From the NCBI GenBank assembly GCA_963727575.1, contig CAVSIA010000020.1:1-64000 (forward strand): a DNA stretch of 64,000 bases. Direction: 5' to 3'. Numbering within the stretch: the stretch's first letter is position 1; every line of letters starts with the position of its first letter. The stretch comes from JAHQVI01 sp963727575 (GTDB taxonomy: Bacteria; Pseudomonadota; Alphaproteobacteria; Rhizobiales; Rhodomicrobiaceae). A model generated the notes under the pieces. It made no database searches, was not told the origin of the DNA, and saw only the letters and a list, made by a program, of their open reading frames with translations. Positions 47,431 through 55,227 of the stretch are shown piece after piece. The position numbers were made by a program, and so were the translations under genes.

Positions 47431-47747
47431 TTGCCGGAGATCGAGCCGGGCGCTTCAAACAGCCAGCCCCGCGCATGCCGAACCGGCCGCGAGAGATGCG
47501 GGCGGATCTTGCGGCGGTCTTGCGAAGCGGGCGAAAAATATCGATGTCGGAGGTGTGCGGGTCTGTCATCATCGGCGGTCTGCTCAGCCGGAAAGCGGCC
47601 GGACGATTGATCGAAGCAGGATCGAAGCGCCGGCTCCGCAACCACTTTTTGACTCAGATCGCCGGGCAATCTCGCTCGCTGCAAAAAAATCGGGGGCTTG
47701 TCGGATCGAGCGGCGCCCCGAACGTCTTTGAGAAAAGGAACGGATCC
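47431..47747. other. Upstream region of the DGPF/ECF pair
   Basis: No gene is supported. The end of the region holds the candidate ECF promoter described separately. Most of the rest lies in the upstream region of the divergent MFS gene. Confidence 0.4.
47698..47726 (+). promoter_or_regulatory. Candidate ECF42-type promoter
   Basis: TTGTCGG at 47698-47704 and CGTC at 47723-47726 are 18 bases apart and 21 bases ahead of the DGPF gene start. TGTCG-type -35 and CGTC-type -10 elements resemble what I recall for ECF42 targets, which typically sit in front of the DGPF gene next to the sigma factor. The leader would be short, as AAAAGGAA follows at once. Confidence 0.4.
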
Positions 47748-48119
47748 ATGCTTTACGCAATCCTTTGCTACAATTCCGAAGACGTCGTCTGCTCCTGGAC
47801 CAAGGAGGAGGATGACGCGGTGATGGCCAAGCTCGCGGTGGTGCAGGAAAAGCTGACCAAGCAAGGCAAGCTCGGCCCCGTCGCCCGGTTGCTGCCCACC
47901 ACGGCGGCCACGACGCTTCGCAAGGACCGCGAGCCCGCGCTGGTCATCGACGGGCCGTTTGCCGAGACCAAGGAACAGCTGCTCGGTTTCTACGTCGTCG
48001 ATTGCGCCTCGCTCGAAGAGGCACTCGATATCGCCCGCGACCTTGGTAAGGCCAATCCTGGCGGAAGCTACGAGATCCGGCCGGTCGCCACATTTTTCGC
48101 CGGAGGAGAGGCCGCATGA
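47748..48119 (+). CDS. YciI-like DGPF-domain protein
   Basis: This 123-residue protein has the DGPF family signature IDGPFAETKEQLLGFYVVD, with the catalytic-looking Asp-Gly-Pro-Phe, and a YciI-like fold start MLYAILCYNSEDV. These proteins accompany ECF42 sigma factors throughout bacteria. The stop overlaps the sigma gene start by 4 bases. The biochemical role is not known; YciI-like proteins may bind or turn over small molecules. Confidence 0.9.
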   Translation: MLYAILCYNSEDVVCSWTKEEDDAVMAKLAVVQEKLTKQGKLGPVARLLPTTAATTLRKDREPALVIDGPFAETKEQLLGFYVVDCASLEEALDIARDLGKANPGGSYEIRPVATFFAGGEAA

Positions 48120-49380
48120 GCGAAACGGGTGGGCTGCATACGCTTCTGACGGCGGCCCGTCCGCAGGCCGTGGCGGCGCTGCTGCGCTATTTCCGCGATC
48201 TGGATATGGCGGAGGAAGCGTTCCAGGACGCCTGCCTCCGGGCGATCAAGAACTGGCCGCGCAACGGCCCGCCGCGCGACCCGGCCGCGTGGCTGGTGAT
48301 GGTGGGCCGCAATGCCGGCATCGACACGATCCGCAAGCGGAGCCGGACCACCGAGCTGCCGGAGGAGGACGCGATTTCCGATACGGGCGATGCCGAAACC
48401 GCCGTCGCCGAGCAGATCGACGCGGCCGACTATCGCGACGATATTCTGCGTCTCCTGTTCATCTGCTGTCATCCGGACCTGCCGCCCTCGCAGCAGATCG
48501 CGCTGGCGCTGCGGATCGTGTCCGGACTGTCGGTCAAGCAGATCGCCCGTGCCTTTCTCGTCGGCGACAGCGCCATGGAGCAGCGCATCACGCGCGCCAA
48601 GGCGAAGGTGGCCAAGGCCAATGTGCCGTTCGAGACGCCCGGCGCGGTCGAGCGCTCGGAGCGCCTCGCCGCGGTGGCGATGATGATCTACCTGATCTTC
48701 AATGAAGGCTACTCGGCCGGCAGCGCCGGCGAGGACGACCGCGCAGCTTTGTGCGACGAGGCCATCCGCTTGGTCCGCCTCGTCTTGCGCCTGTTTCAGA
48801 CCGAGCCGGAAATGATGGGGCTCGCGGCGCTGATGCTGCTCCAGCATTCGCGCGCCGCGGCGCGGTTCGATGCGAATGGCGAACTCGTCTTGCTGGACGA
48901 TCAGGATCGCAGCCTGTGGGATCGCACAATGATTGCCGAGGGGCTGGCGCTTGTGGATAAGGCCATGCGCCACCGGCAGCCGGGAGCGTATCAGGTCCAG
49001 GCCGCGATTGCCGCTCTGCACGCACGGGCGGTGCGGCCGGAAGACACCGACTGGCCGCAGATCGATCTGCTCTACGCCACGCTCGAGCATATGCAGCCTT
49101 CGCCGGTCGTCACCCTCAATCGCGCCGTTGCTGTCTCGAAAGTGCGGGGCCCGAGGCGGCGCTCGCCATGGTCGAGCCGCTCGGCGACCGGCTCGGCGGC
49201 TATTTCCATTTCCATGGCGTGAAGGGGGCGTTCCTGATGCAGCTCGGCCGTGCCAAGGAAGCGCGCGCCGCCTTCGACAAGGCGATCTCGTTGGCCAACA
49301 CCGCGGCCGAGGCCGCCCACATCCGCATGCATATCGACCGGCTGCTCAAGGACGCGGCGGTCGCGGCCGATAAAGCCTGA
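48116..49380 (+). pseudogene. ECF42-type RNA polymerase sigma factor, single-base frameshift
   Basis: This is a sigma factor with region 2 (AVAALLRYFRDLDMAEEAFQDACLRA), a linker and region 4 (ALALRIVSGLSVKQIARAFLV). A long C-terminal extension with TPR-like helices, typical of ECF42, follows (LVRLVLRLFQTEPEMMGLAALMLLQHSRAAARFDANGELVLLDDQDRSLWD). Near 49150 one base is missing, so the last 77 residues (EAALAMVEPLGDRL to 49380) are in another frame. Corrected length is about 421 residues. The promoter-binding domains are unaffected. It is coupled to the DGPF gene by a 4-base overlap. Confidence 0.88.
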
Positions 49381-49559
49381 CTGCCCGCGTCTCCCGTCCG
49401 GGACGGCATGCCCGCGCGCAACCCCTGCAAATCGGTCTAAATATTATCGGCCGTGCCTGTCGGCAGCCATGATTCTCGTGCGTCCTATGACCAATAGCGG
49501 CCCTGAACGCCTGCCTTGCGATCCTGGCCTGAGCAACAACCAATACAGGGGAGGATGCC

Positions 49560-49730
49560 ATGAGCCGTTCCGCAGAATTCGTCAAGCTGTTCGGAGGCGG
49601 GCTCAAAGACGCCGGCTGGCAAAATCCCGAGGTGCCCCAGGCGCGTCTGACGCTGATCCCGGGCTTCATCCATTACGAGATTCACAATGCGCCGCACTTG
49701 CCTCACGTCGCCGCCGATTTTCTTGCCTAG
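49560..49730 (+). pseudogene. C-terminal remnant of an alpha/beta hydrolase
   Basis: This 56-codon frame starts at ATG 49560 behind AGGGGAGGATGCC, a good ribosome site. The sequence EFVKLFGGGLKDAGWQ, then RLTLIPGFIHYEIHNAP, matches only the last fifth of alpha/beta hydrolases, including the active-site His in the IPGxxHY motif. No Ser or Asp part exists upstream. It looks like a deletion that joined a hydrolase start region to its end, or a degraded gene. It is unlikely to be an enzyme. Confidence 0.55.
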
Positions 49731-49739
49731 AGCCTCATT

Positions 49740-49833
49740 CGATCCGATTGAATCGGATCGCCGACTCTCGTTTCTTGTTTGGCAGCAATTTCTAGCGATC
49801 AACCGGTATCCACTTGATCGGAAATTGCTCTAG
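49740..49833. repeat. Intergenic palindrome plus dispersed repeat, copy 1
   Basis: CGATCCGATT-g-AATCGGATCG at 49740-49760 is a perfect palindrome. GCAATTTC (49785-49792) and GAAATTGC (49821-49828) are inverted copies enclosing AACCGGTATCCACTTGATCG. The part from 49801 (AACCGGTATCCACTT ... GGAAATTGCTCTAG) reappears at 63206 in a second intergenic gap. It resembles repeats common in Bradyrhizobium-like genomes. Confidence 0.7.
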
Positions 49834-49857
49834 CCTCTAACCCAAGGAGACATCGCC

Positions 49858-50271
49858 ATGTACGCGACCATTCAATCCGCGCCGCTCTCTACCCGCTCCG
49901 TCCTGATCGGCCGTGTGCTCAGCGGTCTCGTCATCGTCTTCCTGGTCGGCGATGGCGCCGTGAAGCTGATACCGCTCTCGGTCGTCACCGAAACCATGGG
50001 CCAGCTCGGCTATCCGGCGACGGCTGACCTTGCCCGAACGCTTGGCGTGCTGACGCTGTTGTGCACGCTGCTCTACGCCATCCCGCGGACGTCCGTCCTC
50101 GGCGCCATCCTGCTCACCGGCTATCTCGGCGGCGCGATCGCCACGCATCTGCGCGTCGGCAACCCGCTCTTCACGCATCTGCTGTTCGGTGTCTATCTCG
50201 GGCTGATGGTCTGGGGCGGCCTGTATCTGCGCGACGAACGGGTGCGCGCCTTGATCCCGTTTCGCCGCTGA
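49858..50271 (+). CDS. DoxX-like small membrane protein
   Basis: This 137-residue protein has four hydrophobic segments (SGLVIVFLVGDGAVKLI; LARTLGVLTLLCTLLYAI; GAILLTGYLGGAIATHL; FGVYLGLMVWGGLYL). The pattern GxxLTGYLGGAIATHLR is typical of the DoxX-like family. Function is unclear; relatives range from thiosulfate:quinone oxidoreductase subunits to uncharacterised proteins. It lies after the ECF cluster and hydrolase remnant in the same direction but behind a palindrome, so it may be a separate unit. Confidence 0.75.
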   Translation: MYATIQSAPLSTRSVLIGRVLSGLVIVFLVGDGAVKLIPLSVVTETMGQLGYPATADLARTLGVLTLLCTLLYAIPRTSVLGAILLTGYLGGAIATHLRVGNPLFTHLLFGVYLGLMVWGGLYLRDERVRALIPFRR

Positions 50272-50293
50272 GCCCGGCTCGAAGCCGGCCTTC

Positions 50294-51145
50294 CTATTCG
50301 GTGGCCGGCTCGCCCTCGGGCTCGTCGCGCTTCACATGTTCGAAGCTCTTATGCAGGAACCATCCGGCAAGGCGGATCACCGCACCGACCCCCAGACCGA
50401 TAAACAGCAGCAGGACGGATTTCGGACCCAACTCGCCAAGGATCGTCGCATAGGCCTGATTGGCAAGCTCGGGCGACAGCTTTTCGAGCTGCGCCGCGAA
50501 CATGTTCAGCAATTCGCGTGACAGTCCGATCAGCCATCCGAAAGTTTTGATCTGATAGAGGTTGAGATACATGTAGGCGAGCATCGCTATCAGCACTTCG
50601 GCGATCAGATAAACGATGACGAGGGCGGTCAAAAACACGCCTTTGAACAAGTAAGTCACGGGATCGATCCTGGGCGCACGGACGGGTTGGACGGGTTTGG
50701 CAGGCTTAGCATGCTTGGCGGTCTTTGTCGCATTGGCGGTCTTGACGGACTGTTCGGCCTTGCGCGGCTGAGCCGGCCGATGGGGCTTTTCGGACTTTTT
50801 GCGCCGAGGCGGCGGTGGTGGCGGTTCCTCGGGCTCGTCGATCTCGTCTAAGTCAACGATTTCATCGTCATCGAGTTCATCCGCCTCGATCTCGTCCGCG
50901 TCGAATTCGTCGGTATCGAGGTCATCCGTCTCGGCCTCGTCGCGCTCAACCTCGGCTTTGGGCTTCACCGGGGCGGCAGGCTCGGTTGCCTGGGCCGCTT
51001 CGACGGGCGGCGGCTCGGCCGCAACCGCTTCCGCCGCGGCTTTGTGCCGGCTGTGTCGTTTCAGTCTACCCGTTCTGTGGAGAATGCCCAACCAGGCAAG
51101 GCCGACGGCGGCGGCGTGGGGCGCTCTTTTGTTCGACGTGCTCAT
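50294..51145 (-). CDS. Membrane protein with acidic repeat and Pro-rich linker
   Basis: This protein of about 283 residues starts at ATG 51145. After a basic start there is an Ala/Pro-rich segment, then an acidic block of Asp/Glu repeats (DTDEFDADEIEADELDDDE) and a polyproline run followed by Lys/Pro-rich sequence. The second half is a conserved-looking membrane domain with two to three helices (VFLTALVIVYLIAEVLIAMLA; LLLFIGLGVGAVIRLAGWFL). No family was recognised. The charged linkers suggest it binds another envelope or nucleic-acid partner. Confidence 0.6.
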   Translation of the reverse strand: MSTSNKRAPHAAAVGLAWLGILHRTGRLKRHSRHKAAAEAVAAEPPPVEAAQATEPAAPVKPKAEVERDEAETDDLDTDEFDADEIEADELDDDEIVDLDEIDEPEEPPPPPPRRKKSEKPHRPAQPRKAEQSVKTANATKTAKHAKPAKPVQPVRAPRIDPVTYLFKGVFLTALVIVYLIAEVLIAMLAYMYLNLYQIKTFGWLIGLSRELLNMFAAQLEKLSPELANQAYATILGELGPKSVLLLFIGLGVGAVIRLAGWFLHKSFEHVKRDEPEGEPATE

Positions 51146-51220
51146 AATCCCGATGCAGCTTTCGTGGGTTCCCGGCCGAGCCATGCATCGCCAAGCCAAC
51201 GCCTGCGACGCCAAGCCTCT

Positions 51221-52045
51221 TTAGGCGCAGCGGAACCGTCCTGCAATCGTGTCGAGCACGAAAAGCTGTCGAAAAATGCCGATCAGGCCGGCTCGGGCGC
51301 ACCCACGCGAAGCGATTCGGCGCGATCGGCTCCGGCCCGCTGCTGGTCTGCCCACGACTTCTTTCATGAGACGGAGGGTGTTCTCGACGTGATCGCGGAT
51401 GGCTTTGGAGAGATAGGGTGCGTCGCGCCGCTCCAGGGCCTCCATGATGTGCTCGTGGTCCTTCACCGCGGATGCGAGGCCGGCTTTGCCATAGCTAAGG
51501 GTCAGGCGCGCCCGCCGGACACGGCTCGATACGTAGCGAAGCAGCTGGATGAGATTGCGGTTTCCCGCGGCTTCCTGGATCCGCGAATGGATCTGCTCGT
51601 TGACGGCAAACACGCTCTGGACGTCCGATTCCTTCAAATGCGCGAACATCTTGTCGTGCAGCCGCCGGAGTTCCTCGATGTCGCTCTGGCGCGCGTGCTC
51701 ACACGCGAGTTCGCCGGCAAGCGCTTCAAGGCGGCTGTAAATGGGAAAAGCCTCGTCGAGATCGCTCATCGTCAGTGGTTTGACCATTGCACCGCGATTA
51801 TGGTTGAGCACGACCAACCCCTCGAATGCCAGAACCTTCAGCGCCTCGCGAAGGGGCGTCCGCGACACGCCGAAGCGCTCGCACAGCTCCTTTTCGGGCA
51901 CCTTGGAATTCGGCATCAGCGCTCCATCGATGATGAAGTCGCGAAGACGGATGAGAAGCTCGTCATGGAGCTGTCGCCGCGAGATCTGCCCCGACGGATC
52001 CTGTCTTCGTGTAGCTGAAAACAGAGAGGGAGCTCTGGAGTTCAC
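51221..52045 (-). CDS. GntR-family (FadR/FCD) transcriptional regulator
   Basis: This 274-residue regulator has a winged-helix N-terminus (KELCERFGVSRTPLREALKVLAFEGLVVLNHNRG) and an FCD ligand-binding domain (EAFPIYSRLEALAGELACEHA; VNEQIHSRIQEAAGNRNL; DHEHIMEALERRDAPYLSKAIRDHVEN) with the His and Asp residues that bind metal in FadR-type FCD. The last 35 residues (from RPAAGRSRSRR) are an unusual basic tail. It has no adjacent metabolic operon, so its effector and target are unknown. The 725-base gap upstream is empty of genes. Confidence 0.88.
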   Translation of the reverse strand: MNSRAPSLFSATRRQDPSGQISRRQLHDELLIRLRDFIIDGALMPNSKVPEKELCERFGVSRTPLREALKVLAFEGLVVLNHNRGAMVKPLTMSDLDEAFPIYSRLEALAGELACEHARQSDIEELRRLHDKMFAHLKESDVQSVFAVNEQIHSRIQEAAGNRNLIQLLRYVSSRVRRARLTLSYGKAGLASAVKDHEHIMEALERRDAPYLSKAIRDHVENTLRLMKEVVGRPAAGRSRSRRIASRGCARAGLIGIFRQLFVLDTIAGRFRCA

Positions 52046-52770
52046 CTCCCGTTCTTGGTCTCATGTCGTTGCTTTCCGTTATCCGTAACCCAGCTTGCAC
52101 GTTCACGCCTTCGTTCGCTCCATGGCCTGCACTGCCGCATTGAAGTTTGCGTAAGCCAAAAAAGATTTCGACTCTGCAAACGCCAATTGTACTCAAGAAA
52201 AAGGTGTAAAGAAAACGTAAAAAATTAGTACTATCTATAGTATGATGATAATTGCAGCGCGCAACTGATGGTGCGACAACGAAAACATGTGTCGCACGGA
52301 GCCGTGCCGACTGGACGGCCGCATCCTGCACGCGTGAAAATGGAAAAATTTATCTAAATTTTACCGTCACCGAGCCATCTGGCGGGTGGTACCCATTTGC
52401 GTATGTTACGCATGGGGTACTTCTACTTCCCGCAAATGTGCATATTCAACCCCTACACGAAGCCATCGGCACCTGCAAGTCGTATGAACGTCGGTTTAGC
52501 CCTCTGTAGGAAACACTGATTTATCGGATGGAAAAGCTTTCCGCATCGTGGTGAACACGTATGTGGGGGCTGCCGGGGCACCCCCCCGTCGTGCCTCAGT
52601 GCGGTCACCGAAAGGGAAATATCAAGGCGTCCGCGGTGATATGACACAAAGCGATACAACTTGGACCATATTTTCGGAGTTAAATGGGGACCCTTTCGCC
52701 CATTTATGCGTTTAGGATACACGTTCAAGATCCGGATGATCGTCCGGAGTGTATTGTGAGAGACTTAGCA
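52046..52770. other. Long gene-free region, partly AT-rich
   Basis: In 725 bases I found no supported gene. A weak frame at 52252-52509 has no ribosome site or recognisable protein. Around 52190-52260 the DNA is AT-rich and full of TA steps. It may contain promoters for the GntR gene (leftwards) and the repeat protein (rightwards). No terminator or RNA fold was identified. Confidence 0.45.
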
Positions 52771-53160
52771 ATGAGTGGTATCAAGCGAAAACTGGTCGCG
52801 CTCGCAGTGAGCGCTGCCGTTCTTTTCTCCAGCCCTGCCGGCGCGTTTGCTGGACCTGCAATGTCTGGTCCGCAAAGCCTGGGAAATGTTGCCCAGTCAG
52901 CCGGAAGTTCTGTGGAATTGGCCCGCTATCGCGGCCGCCATTGGCGCGGACGTCATTGGAGAGGCCGGCACGATCGCGGACGTCATTGGAGAGGCCGTCA
53001 CTATCGCCACGGTTATCCCTATTGGGGTCTGCCTTTCGTAGCCGCGCCGTTCCTGTATGGCGGCTACTACAGTTCCGGCGGCGGCAATTACTGCTACCGC
53101 GAGTGTCGTGACTATCACAGCTCGTATTACTGCAGGCGGCATTGGCGCCGTTACTGCTAG
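52771..53160 (+). CDS. Secreted Arg-Gly-His-Trp repeat protein
   Basis: This 129-residue protein has a signal peptide (KLVALAVSAAVLFSSPAGAFA, cleavage near AGP). The mature part contains RGRHW units repeated five times (YRGRHWRGRHWRGRHDRGRH and on). A Tyr/Gly-rich segment with a short apolar stretch follows (GLPFVAAPFLYGGYYSSGG), and the end is Cys-rich (NYCYRECRDYHSSYYCRRHWRRYC). The family resembles small His/Arg-rich secreted proteins of Hyphomicrobiales with no known role. A GTG at 52756 is an alternative start. A clear terminator follows. Confidence 0.7.
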   Translation: MSGIKRKLVALAVSAAVLFSSPAGAFAGPAMSGPQSLGNVAQSAGSSVELARYRGRHWRGRHWRGRHDRGRHWRGRHYRHGYPYWGLPFVAAPFLYGGYYSSGGGNYCYRECRDYHSSYYCRRHWRRYC

Positions 53161-53179
53161 CCCAGCAACCGCAGTCGGA

Positions 53180-53209
53180 GGGGAGAGCGGGAGACCGTTC
53201 TCCCCTTTT
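53180..53209 (+). terminator. Intrinsic terminator after the repeat protein
   Basis: GGGGAGAGCGG (53180-53190) pairs with CCGTTCTCCCC (53195-53205) around the loop GAGA with one G-T position, followed by TTTT. It sits 20 bases past the stop at 53160. Confidence 0.8.
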
Positions 53210-53313
53210 GCATGGCATAGGCCCTGTTGCGAGCGAGACTTTCGTCAAATTTTAGACTAATACTTGGCAAGGAGCGCGCAAAACTGCGTCGCCATCTTCT
53301 CCCAACCAGCCGA

Positions 53314-53970
53314 ATGACGCCGACATTGCTGCGATCTTCTCCGGACAATCAGGCCGAACGAGCAAACCCGCTGCACGCGCGCGATGCGCCCGATAGGGCC
53401 AGGACTGGGCAAGCCGCCGTCTGGCTTGCCAAGATCGCCGCCGGCTGGACAGCTCACGACTTGGCTGTGCGCGTGCTCGTATCGGGCAATGAAGCCATTC
53501 CGCACGGCTACGCGCTGGAGATTTCCCGGATCCTGGCGCGTCAGGGGGACGCCGTCCTTCTGGTCGACGCCAGCCAGGGACGCGCCTCGCTGTCCTCGCC
53601 CCTCGAATTGCCGCGATCGCCCGGACTGGCCGAGCTTTGTCAGGACAAGACCAGCTTCGACGCCGTGCTTCGCCGTGATGCACAGACCCGCTGCCACTTC
53701 ATCGCTGCCGGACGGCCGCGCACCGTCGGCGGACCATGGGGCGAGCCCGGCGCAATGGACCGGGTGTTCAGAGCGCTGGACGAGATCTACCAATGGATCG
53801 TCGTTTGCGCCGAGTCCGACGAAGGCGTTGGGCTCGCGGTGAATATGAAGCGGCACTTCGCCGCCGCGGTGATCGTAGAGGATCGGGATCGCCGCCGAAA
53901 CGCCCATCTTCGCGACATGTTGAGCCGGCAGACCGTGCCCGTCTTGCGCATCCCCGAGCGGAGCCGTTGA
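53314..53970 (+). CDS. CpsD/ExoP-type kinase-like protein without P-loop
   Basis: This 218-residue protein, taken from ATG 53314 (the frame is open to TTG 53227), matches the C-terminal tyrosine-kinase domain of exopolysaccharide chain-length regulators: YALEISRILARQGDAVLLVDAS, PGLAELCQDKTSFDAVLRRDAQTRCHFIAAGRP and a late IYQWIVVCAES. The Walker A, which should precede these as GEGKT-like, reads VSGNEAIPHGYALEIS with no Gly-Lys-Thr. There is no Tyr cluster at the end. It should not bind ATP normally. It is next to a polysaccharide-deacetylase-like gene, so it probably belongs to surface-glycan control. Confidence 0.65.
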   Translation: MTPTLLRSSPDNQAERANPLHARDAPDRARTGQAAVWLAKIAAGWTAHDLAVRVLVSGNEAIPHGYALEISRILARQGDAVLLVDASQGRASLSSPLELPRSPGLAELCQDKTSFDAVLRRDAQTRCHFIAAGRPRTVGGPWGEPGAMDRVFRALDEIYQWIVVCAESDEGVGLAVNMKRHFAAAVIVEDRDRRRNAHLRDMLSRQTVPVLRIPERSR

Positions 53971-54133
53971 CGCGGGTTCGCTTTCGGCAATCTCTTGGCC
54001 CTGTCATCGGAAGCATTCCGCCCGCCCGGCTCTCCGCTTGGGACCGGCCACGAATCATGTCAGCCTCATTTCGGGTACATCTATCCGTCTGGGCGCCTGA
54101 TACGGCGCCCGCTCAGGTCGTGGGGGCTTGACC

Positions 54134-55207
54134 GTGATTCGCGATTTGCCGAGAGGGCAGTTCGACGCGTATCTGCGCACGCATTATTTCGGCGACAAGC
54201 CGGGCGTTCTTCCGCGGTTTTCGATGGGGTCGGGCGCGATCTTCATGATCCAGCGCGTCAAGCCGCTCGAGACCAGCCTCGTGGCGCGCGGGACCATCGC
54301 CGAGACCGACCCGCTTCTGCTCAAGGAAATGGTTTCGCTGGTTACCGCGCTGAAGCTCGACGTGGTCTCGATATCGGAGATGCGGCGGCGCCTCAAGGAT
54401 CGTGACCTCGACCGGCGCTTCGTCTGCTTCACGTTCGACGGCGCCTATCGAAGCGTGCTCGATACCGTCCTGCCGTTGTTCGGCAAGCACGGTCATCCAT
54501 TTACCGTCTATGCCGCGACCGACTATCTGGCGACCAATGCGATGCCCTGGTGGCTTTCGCTCGAGGCGCTGGTGAGCGCTTGCGACAAGCTCGGGCTGGA
54601 CATCGGCGGCGAGCGCGAGGAGATCCGCTGCTGGACCCTCGTCGAAAAACAGGACGCCTACGCACGGATCTACAAGCATCTTGCCGGGCAGGACCGCGCG
54701 CTCCGCGCTTCATTCCTGGACGCAGCGTTCAAGAAGCACGGCCTCGACCAGGGCGCCAGCGTCCGCCGCGAGATGCTGTCGCGCGACGAGTTGCGCCGGC
54801 TTGGCGACGATAGTCTCGTGACGATCGGCAGCCAGGGGGGCGGCGATGTGGCGCTCGGCGAGATGCCCTATGATCGTGCAAGGGAAGGCGTCGAGCAGGC
54901 GATCAACACGCTGGAGGCGGCAACCGGCAGGCGCGCGCACCATTTCGCCTTTCCCGGCGGGCCGGCGGCGAAAGTCACCGCACGCGATATGAGAATCGCG
55001 ATGGATCTGGAGTTCGAAACCGCCGTTACGGGCATTGAAGGCGCGCTGTGGCCGGAGCATGCCCGAGACCTGATGGCACTGCCGCGCGTCGCGCTCGACA
55101 ACGATCCGGCGACGCTCGTCCGCGCGCTCATGCTGAGCGGCGGCGGCCTGTCCGCAGGCGGCGAGCTGTCATCGCACGGACCGGTCGCAAGACACGCCGC
55201 GCTCTGA
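54134..55207 (+). CDS. Polysaccharide deacetylase-fold protein without metal ligands
   Basis: This protein of about 357 residues is read from GTG 54134 (TTG 54128 is also in frame). The fold matches family-4 carbohydrate esterases (FVCFTFDGAYRSVLDTVLPLF; HPFTVYAATDYL; GRRAHHFAFPGG). Motif 1, normally TFDDG, is TFDGA (Asp102-Gly103-Ala104). Motif 2, normally HxxxH, is GSQGGGD (Gln234, Asp238). All three metal ligands are missing, so deacetylation is unlikely. It may bind glycans instead. It follows the P-loop-less kinase-like gene by about 160 bases. Confidence 0.75.
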   Translation: MIRDLPRGQFDAYLRTHYFGDKPGVLPRFSMGSGAIFMIQRVKPLETSLVARGTIAETDPLLLKEMVSLVTALKLDVVSISEMRRRLKDRDLDRRFVCFTFDGAYRSVLDTVLPLFGKHGHPFTVYAATDYLATNAMPWWLSLEALVSACDKLGLDIGGEREEIRCWTLVEKQDAYARIYKHLAGQDRALRASFLDAAFKKHGLDQGASVRREMLSRDELRRLGDDSLVTIGSQGGGDVALGEMPYDRAREGVEQAINTLEAATGRRAHHFAFPGGPAAKVTARDMRIAMDLEFETAVTGIEGALWPEHARDLMALPRVALDNDPATLVRALMLSGGGLSAGGELSSHGPVARHAAL

Positions 55208-55227
55208 CGATCGGAGGACGTCGTTGT

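Noticed and set aside
52252..52509. Short open frame in the AT-rich gap
   Set aside because: No ribosome site, no homology and no codon bias like its neighbours.
52920..53020. Direct repeats in the DNA of the RGRHW gene, considered as a possible CRISPR
   Set aside because: The repeats are short, in frame and coding for repeated RGRHW units, with no spacer of constant length. No other CRISPR-like array was seen.
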